From the NCBI GenBank assembly GCA_034668785.1, contig JAXDOS010000096.1, positions 1-39,784 of the forward strand: a stretch of 39,784 nt of DNA. Direction: 5' to 3'. The stretch is from CANKHA01 sp034668785. GTDB lineage: Bacteria; Pseudomonadota; Alphaproteobacteria; Rhizobiales; Xanthobacteraceae. Positions 1 through 7,816 of the stretch are shown piece by piece (position 1 is the first letter of the stretch; each line of letters starts with the position of its first letter). A program made the translations under genes and the position numbers. The notes under the pieces were generated by a model. That model was not told the origin of the DNA and ran no database searches. It saw nothing but the letters and a program-made list of their open reading frames with translations.

Positions 1-163
1 CAAGGTGGTCCGCACCGTTCCCGGAGACCGCGCTGGTAGTGCCTTGGGCGACAAAAATACGTCGATCCCCCAGCCATCGCGTGCAAGGCTTGAAAAAAGC
101 AGGCGCTTTTCTGGGCAGAGTCGCCATTGTGATTTATGACGGTGCGATGATGGCCGGCTGCTC
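1..163. other. Left edge, no assignable gene
   Basis: Two plus-strand frames are open from the left edge, one to a stop near 139 and one to a stop near 180. The peptides they encode show no motif I recognise. The stretch may hold the end of a gene whose body lies outside the window, or simply the 3' flank of the LuxR-type gene. Confidence 0.3.
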
Positions 164-934
164 TCAGATTTCGATGAGATGATCGCGTAACGCGATCGCC
201 ACGGCCTGAGTCCGGTTTACAGCTCCGAGCTTGTGAAAAGCCGTTTGTGCATGCTCGTCGACGGTTCTCTTGGCGATGTGAAGAATTTCGCCAATTTCCC
301 AAGCCGATTTCCCGTGCGCGGCCCAAGTCAAGACCTCTTGCTCGCGGGATGTAAGATGGGCCTTCTCAGAGACGCACGGAACAACCAGCCGGCGCGTGCG
401 ATCGTAAGCATAAATGGCCATGAGATGCAGCGCCGCCTTGGTGCGCGGCGTCAGATCAAATCTGGCGCCGGTCATCGACACGAAGCCCGTGACCCCGCTC
501 GGCTCCAGCACCGGAACAATAAGTCCGTTTCTGAAGCCAAAATCCCAGCGCCGCTGCATGACTTCGGCTGCTTTCGGCTCCCGCTCTGGATCGTAAGGAG
601 CCTCTTTCCACTCGAAAGGCCGGTTGGCCTTTTTGAGGAAGCGGCTACAGGGGTCGACCCGAATGTAGTTTTCGCGTATGTAGATTTCGTACCATCCAGG
701 CGGCCACCGGCGGGCGATAATAACCTTTTCCAGCCGCTCATCCGCGCGCGGCAATCCCGCGAGCAACAAGCTTTCCCCGCCAAAATCGGAGATAGCCCGA
801 TTCATGGCATCCGCTACTTCATCCGTGCTGGAGAGTCTTTCCAGCCCTTCGATGAAGGCAAAGGTGTCTCGACTATAATCCAAGGCTTCGCTAGACCTCC
901 GATCAACCCTCGCAGAGACGATAGGTAAAAACAA
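164..934 (-). CDS. LuxR-family quorum-sensing-type transcriptional regulator (solo)
   Basis: This is a two-domain LuxR-type activator: an acyl-homoserine-lactone-binding domain (about residues 30-180) and a C-terminal LuxR helix-turn-helix (about 190-250). All nine residues used to define the family are present. W81, Y85, D94, P95, W109 and G137 sit at a constant offset of 24 from TraR W57, Y61, D70, P71, W85 and G113. E198, L202 and G208 sit at an offset of 20 from TraR E178, L182 and G188. The ligand is therefore probably an acyl- or aryl-homoserine lactone, but this is inference. No LuxI-type synthase gene is in the window, so here it is a solo. The 934 start is a TTG just after an in-frame stop and has a weak ribosome site. 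A second TTG at 883, 12 bases after GGAGG, would give 239 aa and begins where homologues usually do. It is divergent from lpdA. Confidence 0.88.
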   Translation of the reverse strand: MFLPIVSARVDRRSSEALDYSRDTFAFIEGLERLSSTDEVADAMNRAISDFGGESLLLAGLPRADERLEKVIIARRWPPGWYEIYIRENYIRVDPCSRFLKKANRPFEWKEAPYDPEREPKAAEVMQRRWDFGFRNGLIVPVLEPSGVTGFVSMTGARFDLTPRTKAALHLMAIYAYDRTRRLVVPCVSEKAHLTSREQEVLTWAAHGKSAWEIGEILHIAKRTVDEHAQTAFHKLGAVNRTQAVAIALRDHLIEI

Positions 935-941
935 TCATCAG

Positions 942-980
942 GCGACCTGAAGTTGCGACATGCGAGTACTCTTAGGTCGC
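942..980. promoter_or_regulatory. Inverted repeat between luxR-type gene and lpdA
   Basis: GCGACCT (942-948) and AGGTCGC (974-980) are exact reverse complements 25 bases apart. Inside is TGCGA repeated directly (954-965 region), with its complement TCGCA at 977-981. The site lies just upstream of the regulator's start in a 139-base divergent gap, which suits an operator for autoregulation. It does not match a classical 20-bp lux box. Confidence 0.3.
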
Positions 981-1073
981 AGGCTATCACGGTTCCTGTC
1001 TCCAGCCGCTTCGAACCCGCGGTCGAGCGGCTCTTTCTGAAGCAAGCGCGGCGACCGTATTTAAGAGCGCATC

Positions 1074-2495
1074 ATGCCTGACACGTCCTTCGACATCGTC
1101 ATTATCGGCTCCGGCCCCGGCGGCTATGTCACCGCCATCCGCGCGGCGCAGCTTGGCTTCACCGTGGCTATGGTCGAGCGCGACTACCTCGGCGGCATCT
1201 GCCTGAACTGGGGCTGCATTCCGACCAAGGCGCTGCTGCGCTCGGCGGAAATCTTTCATTACATGCAGCACGCCAAGGACTACGGCCTCAGCGCGGAGAA
1301 AGTCGGTTACGACGCCGCGGCGGTGGTGAAGCGTTCGCGCGGCGTGTCGAAGCGGCTTAACGACGGCGTCGGCTTCCTGATGAAGAAGAACAAAGTTTCA
1401 GTGATCTGGGGCGAGGCTGCCATCGAAGCGCCTGGCAAGGTGACGGTGAAGCCCTCGAAAACGGAAGCGCCGAAAGGCACGCTCAGCCCAGGCGCGTATC
1501 AAGCCAAACACATCATCATCGCAACCGGCGCGCGGCCACGCATACTGCCGGGGCTTGAGCCGGATAAAAAATTGATCTGGACCTATTTCGAGGCGATGGT
1601 TCCCGACAAGATGCCAAAATCCTTGCTGGTCGTCGGCTCCGGCGCCATCGGCGTCGAGTTCGCGAGCTTCTACCGTTCGTTTGGCGCCGAGGTGACCATC
1701 GTCGAACTGCTGCCGCAAATCTTGCCGGTGGAGGATGCCGAGATCGCCGCCTTCGCGCGCAAGGCTTTCGAAAAGCAGGGCATCAAGATCATCACCGGCG
1801 CGAAGGTGACAAAGCTCGACAAGCAGAGCGACAGCGTCACCGCCACCATCGATGACGGCAAGGGGAAGACGCAGACACTCACGGTTGATCGCGTCATATC
1901 CGCCGTCGGTGTCACGGGCAATATCGAAAATCTGGGGCTGGAAAAAGTCGGCGTGAAGACCGACCGGGGCATTGTCGTCGTCGATCCGCTCAACCGCACC
2001 AGCGTACCCGGCATCTACGCCATCGGCGACGTGTCCGGCCCGCCGATGCTGGCGCACAAGGCGGAGCACGAGGGCGTCATCTGCGTCGAGGCGATCAAGG
2101 GCCTAAAAGTCCATCCGATGAACAAACAGATGATCCCCGGCTGCACTTATTGTTCGCCGCAGATTGCTTCGGTCGGTATCACGGAACAGGCGGCGAAAGA
2201 AAAGAAGCTCGATGTCCGCATCGGCCGCTTTCCTTTCGCGGGCAATGGCAAGGCCATCGCGCTTGGTGAGGATCAAGGTTTGGTGAAAGTGATCTTCGAC
2301 AAGAAGACCGGCCAGCTGCTTGGCGCGCACATGGTCGGCGCCGAGGTTACCGAGTTGATCCAGGGATACGTCGTCGCCATGAATCTGGAAACCACGGAAG
2401 AAGAGTTGATGCACACCGTCTTCCCGCACCCGACGCTGTCGGAGATGATGAAGGAAGCGGTGCTCGACGCCTATGGGCGGGTGTTGAATATGTAA
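1074..2495 (+). CDS. lpdA: Dihydrolipoyl dehydrogenase (E3)
   Basis: This FAD flavoenzyme reoxidises dihydrolipoamide on 2-oxoacid dehydrogenase complexes (pyruvate, 2-oxoglutarate) or the glycine cleavage system and makes NADH. The 473-residue length is normal. Visible landmarks are the N-terminal FAD fold GSGPGGY (12-18), the redox disulfide pair C43 and C48 in a GGICLNWGC context, the NAD-binding GSGAIGVEF near 187, the second FAD contact YAIGDV near 315, and the C-terminal catalytic pair H452 and E457 in HPTLSE. It heads a plus-strand run with glsB-like and lipA genes, so the neighbourhood is about lipoyl metabolism. In related genomes this gene usually follows pdhA, pdhB and pdhC; here the upstream neighbour is a divergent LuxR-type gene and no pdh gene is visible. 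Which complex it serves cannot be told from the window. Confidence 0.96.
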   Translation: MPDTSFDIVIIGSGPGGYVTAIRAAQLGFTVAMVERDYLGGICLNWGCIPTKALLRSAEIFHYMQHAKDYGLSAEKVGYDAAAVVKRSRGVSKRLNDGVGFLMKKNKVSVIWGEAAIEAPGKVTVKPSKTEAPKGTLSPGAYQAKHIIIATGARPRILPGLEPDKKLIWTYFEAMVPDKMPKSLLVVGSGAIGVEFASFYRSFGAEVTIVELLPQILPVEDAEIAAFARKAFEKQGIKIITGAKVTKLDKQSDSVTATIDDGKGKTQTLTVDRVISAVGVTGNIENLGLEKVGVKTDRGIVVVDPLNRTSVPGIYAIGDVSGPPMLAHKAEHEGVICVEAIKGLKVHPMNKQMIPGCTYCSPQIASVGITEQAAKEKKLDVRIGRFPFAGNGKAIALGEDQGLVKVIFDKKTGQLLGAHMVGAEVTELIQGYVVAMNLETTEEELMHTVFPHPTLSEMMKEAVLDAYGRVLNM

Positions 2496-2506
2496 GGCTA
2501 GGAAAC

Positions 2507-2591
2507 CGTCATGGCCGGGCTTGTCCCGGCCATCCATGACTTACTTTCGTGGGCAAAGACGTGGATGCCCGGCACAAGGCCGGGCATGACG
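2507..2591. repeat. REP-type palindromic element, two opposed hairpins
   Basis: Two imperfectly related hairpins face each other. The first is ATGGCCGGG (2511-2519), a 5-base loop, then CCCGGCCAT (2525-2533). The second is ATGCCCGGC (2565-2573), a 5-base loop, then GCCGGGCAT (2579-2587). The outer flanks CGTC and GACG are also complementary. A second copy of the first unit lies at 39747-39784. The element sits between lpdA and the glsB-like gene and could act as a transcript-end or attenuation hairpin. Confidence 0.85.
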
Positions 2592-2621
2592 AAAAAACGG
2601 CGGGCCGACGGAGTAGACACA

Positions 2622-2864
2622 ATGGGCTTCTTCGCCTGGATCATCATCGGCCTGATCGCCGGCTGGCTCGCGGCCAAGATCACCAATGCGCCGCGCGGGC
2701 TGATGCACAATCTCGCCGTCGGACTGGTCGGCGCGATTGTCGGCGGCTGGCTATTCGACCGCCTCGGCATCTACGTGATGCCGAGCTTCTTCGGCGGCCT
2801 GATCACCGCCACCATCGGCGCCGTGCTGTTCCTGTTGATCTGGCAGGCCATCCGCCGCGCCTGA
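2622..2864 (+). CDS. GlsB/YeaQ/YmgE-family small membrane protein
   Basis: An 80-residue, almost wholly hydrophobic protein with about three membrane helices: 3-17, about 29-47 and about 55-76. Glycine-rich patterns (GLIAGWLA, GAIVGGWL) are typical of the transglycosylase-associated/GlsB stress-response membrane family, whose molecular role is not established. The frame stays open back to 2511, but those extra codons lie inside the REP repeat, so the ATG at 2622 is chosen. It sits between lpdA and lipA, an arrangement I recall as common in Hyphomicrobiales. Confidence 0.82.
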   Translation: MGFFAWIIIGLIAGWLAAKITNAPRGLMHNLAVGLVGAIVGGWLFDRLGIYVMPSFFGGLITATIGAVLFLLIWQAIRRA

Positions 2865-2943
2865 ATTGGCGCAAGAACGCCTATGGCTTGCGGCAAGTTG
2901 AGCGCTTACGTATGAGGTGACGGGCTTTCGCCCGGGAGAAGTC

Positions 2944-3906
2944 ATGGCCATCGTGCTCGACACCATCAACGGCCTGCCGCGCCCGCGCCATCCGGAAAAA
3001 GCGCACCGGCCGGATACGCCCGTGCTGAAAAAGCCGGATTGGATCCGCGTCAAGGCGCCGGTGTCGCGCGGCTATGACGAGACGCGCCGCATCATGCGCG
3101 AAAACAATCTGCATACGGTGTGCGAGGAGGCCGGCTGCCCCAACATTGGCGAGTGCTGGGAGAAAAAGCACGCCACCTTCATGATCATGGGCGACACTTG
3201 CACCCGCGCCTGCGCCTTCTGCAATGTGAAGACCGGGCTGCCCGGCGCGCTCGACCCGCATGAGCCGGAGCATGTGGCGGAAGCGACCGCGAAGCTCGGG
3301 CTTGCACACATTGTTGTCACGTCCGTAGACCGCGACGATCTTGATGACGGCGGCGCGGAGCATTTTGCGGAAACGATCCGCGCCATCCGGGCGCGCTGTC
3401 CGTCCACGACCATCGAGGTGCTGACGCCGGATTTCCTGCGCAAGGATGGTGCGGTGGAGAAGGTCGTCGCGGCGCGGCCCGACGTCTTCAATCACAATCT
3501 CGAAACCGTGCCTTCACTCTATCTGACGGTACGGCCCGGCGCGCGCTACTTTGTCTCGATCCGTGTATTGCAGCGGGTGAAGGAAATCGATCCGGCCATG
3601 TTCACCAAGTCCGGTATCATGCTTGGGCTTGGCGAAGAGCGGAACGAAATTCTGCAGGTGATGGACGATCTGCGCGCCGCCGATGTCGATTTCCTCACCA
3701 TCGGCCAATATCTGCAGCCGACGCGCAAGCATCATGAAGTCGTGCGCTTCGTGCCACCGGAAGAATTCAAGGCACTGGAGGCCGTCGCCTATGCCAAAGG
3801 CTTCCTAATGGTTTCGTCCTCGCCGCTGACGCGCTCGTCGCATCACGCGGGCGAGGATTTCGCGCGGCTCAAGGCGGCGCGCGATGGCAAACTTGGCCGC
3901 GCCTGA
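2944..3906 (+). CDS. lipA: Lipoyl synthase
   Basis: A radical SAM enzyme that inserts two sulfur atoms into protein-bound octanoyl groups to make lipoyl cofactors. The 320-residue length is normal. The auxiliary-cluster cysteines are C60, C65 and C71; the radical SAM CX3CX2C cysteines are C86, C90 and C93. The C-terminal RSS motif that supplies the serine ligand to the auxiliary cluster is R297-S298-S299. The ATG at 2944 is preceded by GGGAGAA at good spacing. A GTG at 2917 in the same frame lacks such a site. It lies downstream of lpdA, whose partner complexes carry its product. Confidence 0.97.
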   Translation: MAIVLDTINGLPRPRHPEKAHRPDTPVLKKPDWIRVKAPVSRGYDETRRIMRENNLHTVCEEAGCPNIGECWEKKHATFMIMGDTCTRACAFCNVKTGLPGALDPHEPEHVAEATAKLGLAHIVVTSVDRDDLDDGGAEHFAETIRAIRARCPSTTIEVLTPDFLRKDGAVEKVVAARPDVFNHNLETVPSLYLTVRPGARYFVSIRVLQRVKEIDPAMFTKSGIMLGLGEERNEILQVMDDLRAADVDFLTIGQYLQPTRKHHEVVRFVPPEEFKALEAVAYAKGFLMVSSSPLTRSSHHAGEDFARLKAARDGKLGRA

Positions 3907-3915
3907 CGCGCTGAT

Positions 3916-4425
3916 GTGTCGCGTTTTGGTGTTGGGTTGCCCGGAGCAGGCAAGACCACGTTCGCGCGAAAGCTCGCAGAAAGGCTGCCGCTTCCCGTGA
4001 TCCATCTCGATGGTCACTATTGGCACAACGGCTGGAAGGCCTCTGACGAAGCGGAGTGGCGTGAAAAGGCTGCGGCGCTTGCCGCCGCGCCTAACTGGAT
4101 CATGGAGGGTAATTATTCCAGCACCTTTGATATCCGCATGCCCCGTGCCGACACGCTGATCTGGCTCGACCATGGGCGGTTTAGGTGCATGCGCCGGGTG
4201 CTGACACGGATCATCAAGGACTACGGCCGTACCCGTCCGGAATTGCCGGATGAATGCCCCGAGCAATTTGACGCGGAATTCCTGCGCTTTGTCTGGGATT
4301 TTCCGACCGATTACCGGCCTCGGATCGTCGATGGCATCGAAAAATTCGGCAGCCACCTCAGGATATTTCATTTCCGCGGTGATCGCGACGCCGGCGATTT
4401 CCTGGAAAGGATCGGAACGGCTTGA
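3916..4425 (+). CDS. Small P-loop NTPase (FlaR/adenylate-kinase-like), probable N-terminal frameshift
   Basis: About 169 residues of a small nucleoside-kinase-like P-loop protein of the type often named DNA topology modulation protein FlaR. The Walker A is GLPGAGKTT near residues 7-15, and a hydrophobic strand ending in D (LIWLD) follows near residue 100. The substrate is unknown. Read from the GTG at 3916, the protein lacks the first beta-strand that normally leads into the P-loop. In another frame, the ATG at 3914 encodes MCRVLVLGCP, which is just what is missing. One extra G in the CCGGAG at 3941-3946 would join the two. Either the base is lost in this strain, or the sequence has an error, or translation shifts. 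The stop overlaps the next ATG by one base. Confidence 0.7.
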   Translation: MSRFGVGLPGAGKTTFARKLAERLPLPVIHLDGHYWHNGWKASDEAEWREKAAALAAAPNWIMEGNYSSTFDIRMPRADTLIWLDHGRFRCMRRVLTRIIKDYGRTRPELPDECPEQFDAEFLRFVWDFPTDYRPRIVDGIEKFGSHLRIFHFRGDRDAGDFLERIGTA

Positions 4426-4880
4426 TGCCGCAATTTTCCACCACCCGGCGCGTGCGCCATTCCGCGAGAAACATGTTCGATCTGGTCGCGGATGTGGAGA
4501 AATATCCGCAATTCGTGCCGCTCTGCCAGGCGCTCAAAGTGAAAAAACGCACGCCGTCGGGGGAGGGGGCCGAAATCCTCGTCGCCGATATGACCGTGGC
4601 CTACAAAGTGGTCCGAGAAACCTTCACCAGCCGCGTCACCCTCGACAAGCCGAAGCTGCAAATCCTGGTGGAATATCTCGACGGACCTTTCAGCAATCTG
4701 CAAAACCGCTGGAATTTTCGTCCCGCCGGGGAAGCTGCCTGCGACGTCGAGTTTTTCATTTCCTACGAATTCAAAAGCCGCATACTTGCCGCGCTGATGG
4801 GCGCGATGTTTGATGCCGCCTTCCGCCGCTTCGCCGTTGCTTTCGAAAAGCGCGCGGACGAAGTTTATCGGTCAGTTTAA
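4425..4880 (+). CDS. Coq10/RatA-family START-domain protein
   Basis: A 151-residue SRPBCC/START-like protein. Family members bind ubiquinone and support its delivery to the respiratory chain (Coq10); the E. coli relative RatA was described as a ribosome-associated toxin, so automatic annotation often says toxin. The pattern at residues 8-35 (strand, then MFDLVADVEKYPQFVPLC) and the final helix (AAFRRFAVAFEKRA) are characteristic. The ATG at 4425 overlaps the preceding stop as TGATG, implying translational coupling. A TTG directly before it is a less likely start. A housekeeping quinone role is more likely than a toxin role, since no antitoxin partner is near. Confidence 0.85.
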   Translation: MPQFSTTRRVRHSARNMFDLVADVEKYPQFVPLCQALKVKKRTPSGEGAEILVADMTVAYKVVRETFTSRVTLDKPKLQILVEYLDGPFSNLQNRWNFRPAGEAACDVEFFISYEFKSRILAALMGAMFDAAFRRFAVAFEKRADEVYRSV

Positions 4881-4894
4881 TATTCGCGCTCGAT

Positions 4895-5425
4895 CTAGCT
4901 CAAAATTGCCTTACGTGACGGATTGCCGGATTCGGCTTTGGCGAGTTCGTGCAGCATTTTGAACGCTTGCAGCACCGATTGCTTGCGCACTTGTGCGCGA
5001 CCGATGTCGCCATAGCGCTTTTCGGCGTCGATAATCTTGCCGCTGCGCGAGGCAGCCGCGAAATATACAAGCCCGACCGGCTTTTCCTCGGAGCCGCCGT
5101 CCGGTCCTGCAATTCCAGTGACCGACACCGCAAGATGCACGCGCGATTGGCCGAGCACGCCGCGTACCATGGCTTCGGCGGTCTGCGGGCTTACCGCACC
5201 ATGTGTTTTGAGTATTTCGCGCGAGACGCCGAGCATCTCGTGCTTGGCCTCGTTCGAATAGGTCACATAGCCTCGATCGAGGATACTCGAAACTCCAGGG
5301 ATTTCCGTCAACGTACCGGCGACCAAACCTGCGGTGCAGGACTCCGCGGTGGCGACCAGAAGATTTTTATCTTTGCAGATTGTGAGGAGGTCTTTAGCCG
5401 CCTCGACAATGTCCTCATCCAACAT
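4895..5425 (-). CDS. CinA C-terminal-type nicotinamide-nucleotide amidohydrolase
   Basis: A stand-alone PncC/CinA-C domain protein (176 residues) that deamidates nicotinamide mononucleotide to nicotinate mononucleotide in pyridine nucleotide salvage. The family signature TAESCT is at 26-31 with the nucleophile-region S29, and VSVTGIAGPDGG is at about 101-112. The usual second glycine of TAESCTGG is alanine here. The N-terminal MoaB-like domain of longer CinA proteins is absent, as is common in alphaproteobacteria. Its start lies inside the end of ispDF (11-base overlap), so the two are co-transcribed. It converges on the coq10-like gene with a 14-base gap and no clear terminator. Confidence 0.9.
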   Translation of the reverse strand: MLDEDIVEAAKDLLTICKDKNLLVATAESCTAGLVAGTLTEIPGVSSILDRGYVTYSNEAKHEMLGVSREILKTHGAVSPQTAEAMVRGVLGQSRVHLAVSVTGIAGPDGGSEEKPVGLVYFAAASRSGKIIDAEKRYGDIGRAQVRKQSVLQAFKMLHELAKAESGNPSRKAILS

Positions 5426-6599
5426 CGGTCGAACTCCAGGGCAGCCGGATCGTCGCCGTGGCCAGCGCGGCGATGCCTTCGCTCCGCCCGATGAATCCGA
5501 GCTTCTCGTTGGTCGTCGCCTTCACCGCCACGCGGTCGAGGGGGAGAACGGCGAGCGCGGCGATTTGTTCACGCATGACGTCGCGATACGGCGCGATGCG
5601 CGGCGCTTCGCAGATCAGCGTGACGTCGAGATGCGCGACGATGCCGCCGCGTGCGCGCACGCGTTCCACGGCAAATTTCAGGAAGCGGTCGGAGGAAGCG
5701 CCGCGCCATTGCGGATCGCTGGGCGGAAAATGCGCGCCGATGTCGCCTTCAGCCAGTGCGCCGAGAATGGCGTCCACCAGCGCATGCAGCGCCACGTCGG
5801 CGTCGGAATGACCGGAGAGGCCGCGCGGATGCGGGATTTTGACCCCGCCCAGCGTCACGTGGTCGCCATTGCCGAAGGCGTGCACGTCGTAACCGCTGCC
5901 GGTTCGAATGTCCGCCAGCGCGGCAAGCCGCATGGCTTCAGCGCGGGCAAAATCGTCCGCCGTCGTCAGCTTCACGTTGCCCAGATCGCCTTCGAATACG
6001 GTGACCTTGGCGCCCGCCCATTCCATCAGCGCGGCGTCATCGGAAAAGTCGTTGCGGCCTGCGTCAGCCGCGCGGCGGTGGGCATCGAGCAGAATGGCAA
6101 AGCCAAATCCCTGCGGAGTCTGGATGGCGCGAAGCTGGGCGCGGTCGAGTGTAGCGCCGACGCGCCCGCCGGCATCGATTGTCTTGATGGTATCGGCCAC
6201 GGCGACGCCGGGAACCGCGGCGCCCTGGGCGGCGGCGGCGATAGCGCGCGAGAGCAGCGCGGGGGAGGCGAACGGCCGTGCCGCGTCGTGAACCAGCACG
6301 ATGTTGGGCCGGTGCGGGACTAAAGCCTCCAGCCCCGCGCGTACCGAGGCCTGCCGCGTAGCGCCGCCGTTAACGGGCGCAAGCACGTCCATTCTCGCCG
6401 TGGCGGTTTCATAGAGGGCGGCGTCATCGGCATAGATCACGGGTTGGACCAGGTCGATTTCGTGGTGCCCTGAAAACAGGCGGAGGCTCATCCGGATCAA
6501 GGGTTCGCCCGCGAGCTGCCTATAGGACTTTGGCAATCCTTCGCCCGCCCGGCTGCCCCGCCCTGCGGCGACTACGACTGCTGCAACCGTCCCTACCAC
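5415..6599 (-). CDS. ispDF: Bifunctional IspD/IspF isoprenoid enzyme
   Basis: A fusion of two non-consecutive steps of the MEP pathway to isopentenyl diphosphate: 2-C-methylerythritol 4-phosphate cytidylyltransferase (residues 1-230) and 2-C-methylerythritol 2,4-cyclodiphosphate synthase (about 233-394). The IspD half has the CTP loop AAGRGSR at 11-17 with K24, GGATRQASV at 78-86 and VHDAARP at 103-109. The IspF half has zinc ligands D238 and H240 in GYDVHAF and H272, plus HSDADV (264-269) and EGDIGAHFPPSD (284-295). The start is GTG at 6599 with AGGAG nine bases upstream and an in-frame stop just before it. The fused form is typical of alpha- and epsilonproteobacteria. Confidence 0.96.
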   Translation of the reverse strand: MVGTVAAVVVAAGRGSRAGEGLPKSYRQLAGEPLIRMSLRLFSGHHEIDLVQPVIYADDAALYETATARMDVLAPVNGGATRQASVRAGLEALVPHRPNIVLVHDAARPFASPALLSRAIAAAAQGAAVPGVAVADTIKTIDAGGRVGATLDRAQLRAIQTPQGFGFAILLDAHRRAADAGRNDFSDDAALMEWAGAKVTVFEGDLGNVKLTTADDFARAEAMRLAALADIRTGSGYDVHAFGNGDHVTLGGVKIPHPRGLSGHSDADVALHALVDAILGALAEGDIGAHFPPSDPQWRGASSDRFLKFAVERVRARGGIVAHLDVTLICEAPRIAPYRDVMREQIAALAVLPLDRVAVKATTNEKLGFIGRSEGIAALATATIRLPWSSTDVG

Positions 6600-6752
6600 C
6601 GCATCTCACTCCTGACGACACGCCGAATGCCTTAGCCTTAGCGGTTATCAGCACAAGGAAAAATCGATTTCCCCATGGTTCTTCGCTTTTGTTGCAGTGC
6701 AGCACTTGCGCTGAAGGCAAAAATGGCTAAACTCTATGCACAATACATATTA

Positions 6753-6767
6753 GCCCAATTCTTGGGC
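6753..6767. promoter_or_regulatory. Perfect palindrome in the dusB-ntr leader
   Basis: GCCCAA (6753-6758), TTC, TTGGGC (6762-6767) ends 11 bases before the dusB ATG, where a ribosome site would lie. It could be a protein operator or an RNA hairpin limiting ribosome access. A possible promoter lies upstream: TTGCGC, 16 bases, TAAACT, ending near 6734. Confidence 0.35.
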
Positions 6768-6778
6768 AGAGCCCGCGA

Positions 6779-7816
6779 ATGACCCTAATTGGCAGCCCTA
6801 TCGCTTCACCGGCCCTGACGATTGGCAAAATCCCACTGCCTAACCGGTTGGTTCTGGCGCCCATGTCTGGGGTCACGGACGCACCGTTCCGCCGCCTTGT
6901 GGCGCGGCTTGGCGCTGGCCTGGTGGTTTCTGAAATGACCGCTTCTCAGGATTTAGTGGAAGGCGACCGCAATGCCTGCCTGCGTAGCGAAGGGCAGGGC
7001 GTCGGCGTCCATGTCGTCCAGCTAGCCGGCTGTGAGGCGCGCTGGATGGGCGAGGGCGCGCGGGTCGCCGAGGCGAACGGCGCGGCAATCATCGACATCA
7101 ACATGGGCTGTCCGGCCAAGCACGTCACCAATGGCGAATCCGGCTCCGCGCTGATGCGCGATCTCGATCATGCGCTCACACTGATTGAAGCAACCGTGAA
7201 TGCCGTCTCCGTACCGGTGACGCTGAAGATGCGGCTCGGCTGGGACGCGCAATCGATCAACGCGCCCGAACTCGCCCACCGTGCCGAGCAGGCCGGCGTA
7301 GGGCTCATCACTGTGCACGGGCGCACCCGCTGCCAATTCTACAAAGGTAATGCCGATTGGTCCGCGGTGCGTGCAGTGAAAAACAGCGTTTCCATTCCTC
7401 TCGTGGTCAACGGCGACATCGACAGCTTCGACGACGCGGACGCCGCTCTCAAGGCTTCCGGCGCTGATGCGGTGATGGTCGGCCGCGCGGCGCAGGGCAG
7501 GCCCTGGTTTCCCGGACAGATGGCCCGCTATCTCGATACCGGCCGGCGCGAGCCAGCGCCGCCTCTTGCTGAACAGCTCGCTCTTATCATTGAACTTTAC
7601 AAAGAGATGCTTGCCCATCATGGCCTGCGCATCGGCTTACGCCACGCGCGCAAGCATCTCGGCTGGGCGCTGGATGCCGCGGCGGCGACGGCCGGTATTC
7701 CCGCTGATCTGCTGAAAAAATGGCGCGGCCAGGTTCTCACGGTCGAGAAGCCGGGCGAAGCAGTTCGTCATCTCGTCGATGCTTACGATGCCTTCGGTTG
7801 GAGTGCTGCGGCATGA
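6779..7816 (+). CDS. dusB: tRNA-dihydrouridine synthase B
   Basis: An FMN enzyme that reduces specific uridines in the tRNA D-loop using NADPH. The 345-residue length is normal. Motifs: FMN-binding start LAPMSGVTDAPFR (26-38), catalytic C111 in NMGCPAKHV, the KMRLGW strand near 157, HGRTRCQFYKG near 185, NGDI near 222 and the phosphate-binding GRAAQGRPW near 248. It is the first gene of the ntr block and its stop overlaps the ntrB start as ATGA. The dusB-ntrBC arrangement is the usual alphaproteobacterial one. Confidence 0.96.
   Translation: MTLIGSPIASPALTIGKIPLPNRLVLAPMSGVTDAPFRRLVARLGAGLVVSEMTASQDLVEGDRNACLRSEGQGVGVHVVQLAGCEARWMGEGARVAEANGAAIIDINMGCPAKHVTNGESGSALMRDLDHALTLIEATVNAVSVPVTLKMRLGWDAQSINAPELAHRAEQAGVGLITVHGRTRCQFYKGNADWSAVRAVKNSVSIPLVVNGDIDSFDDADAALKASGADAVMVGRAAQGRPWFPGQMARYLDTGRREPAPPLAEQLALIIELYKEMLAHHGLRIGLRHARKHLGWALDAAAATAGIPADLLKKWRGQVLTVEKPGEAVRHLVDAYDAFGWSAAA

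Noticed and set aside
233..928. Long plus-strand open frame opposite the LuxR-type gene
   Set aside because: It is antisense to a gene with a complete family signature and shows no domain of its own.
4425..4880. Toxin-antitoxin reading of the Coq10/RatA-like gene
   Set aside because: No antitoxin partner is near and the gene sits in a housekeeping lipoate/quinone context.
5334..6323. 329-codon plus-strand open frame opposite ispDF
   Set aside because: It is a product of high GC on the strand opposite a clear ispDF gene; no motif is present.
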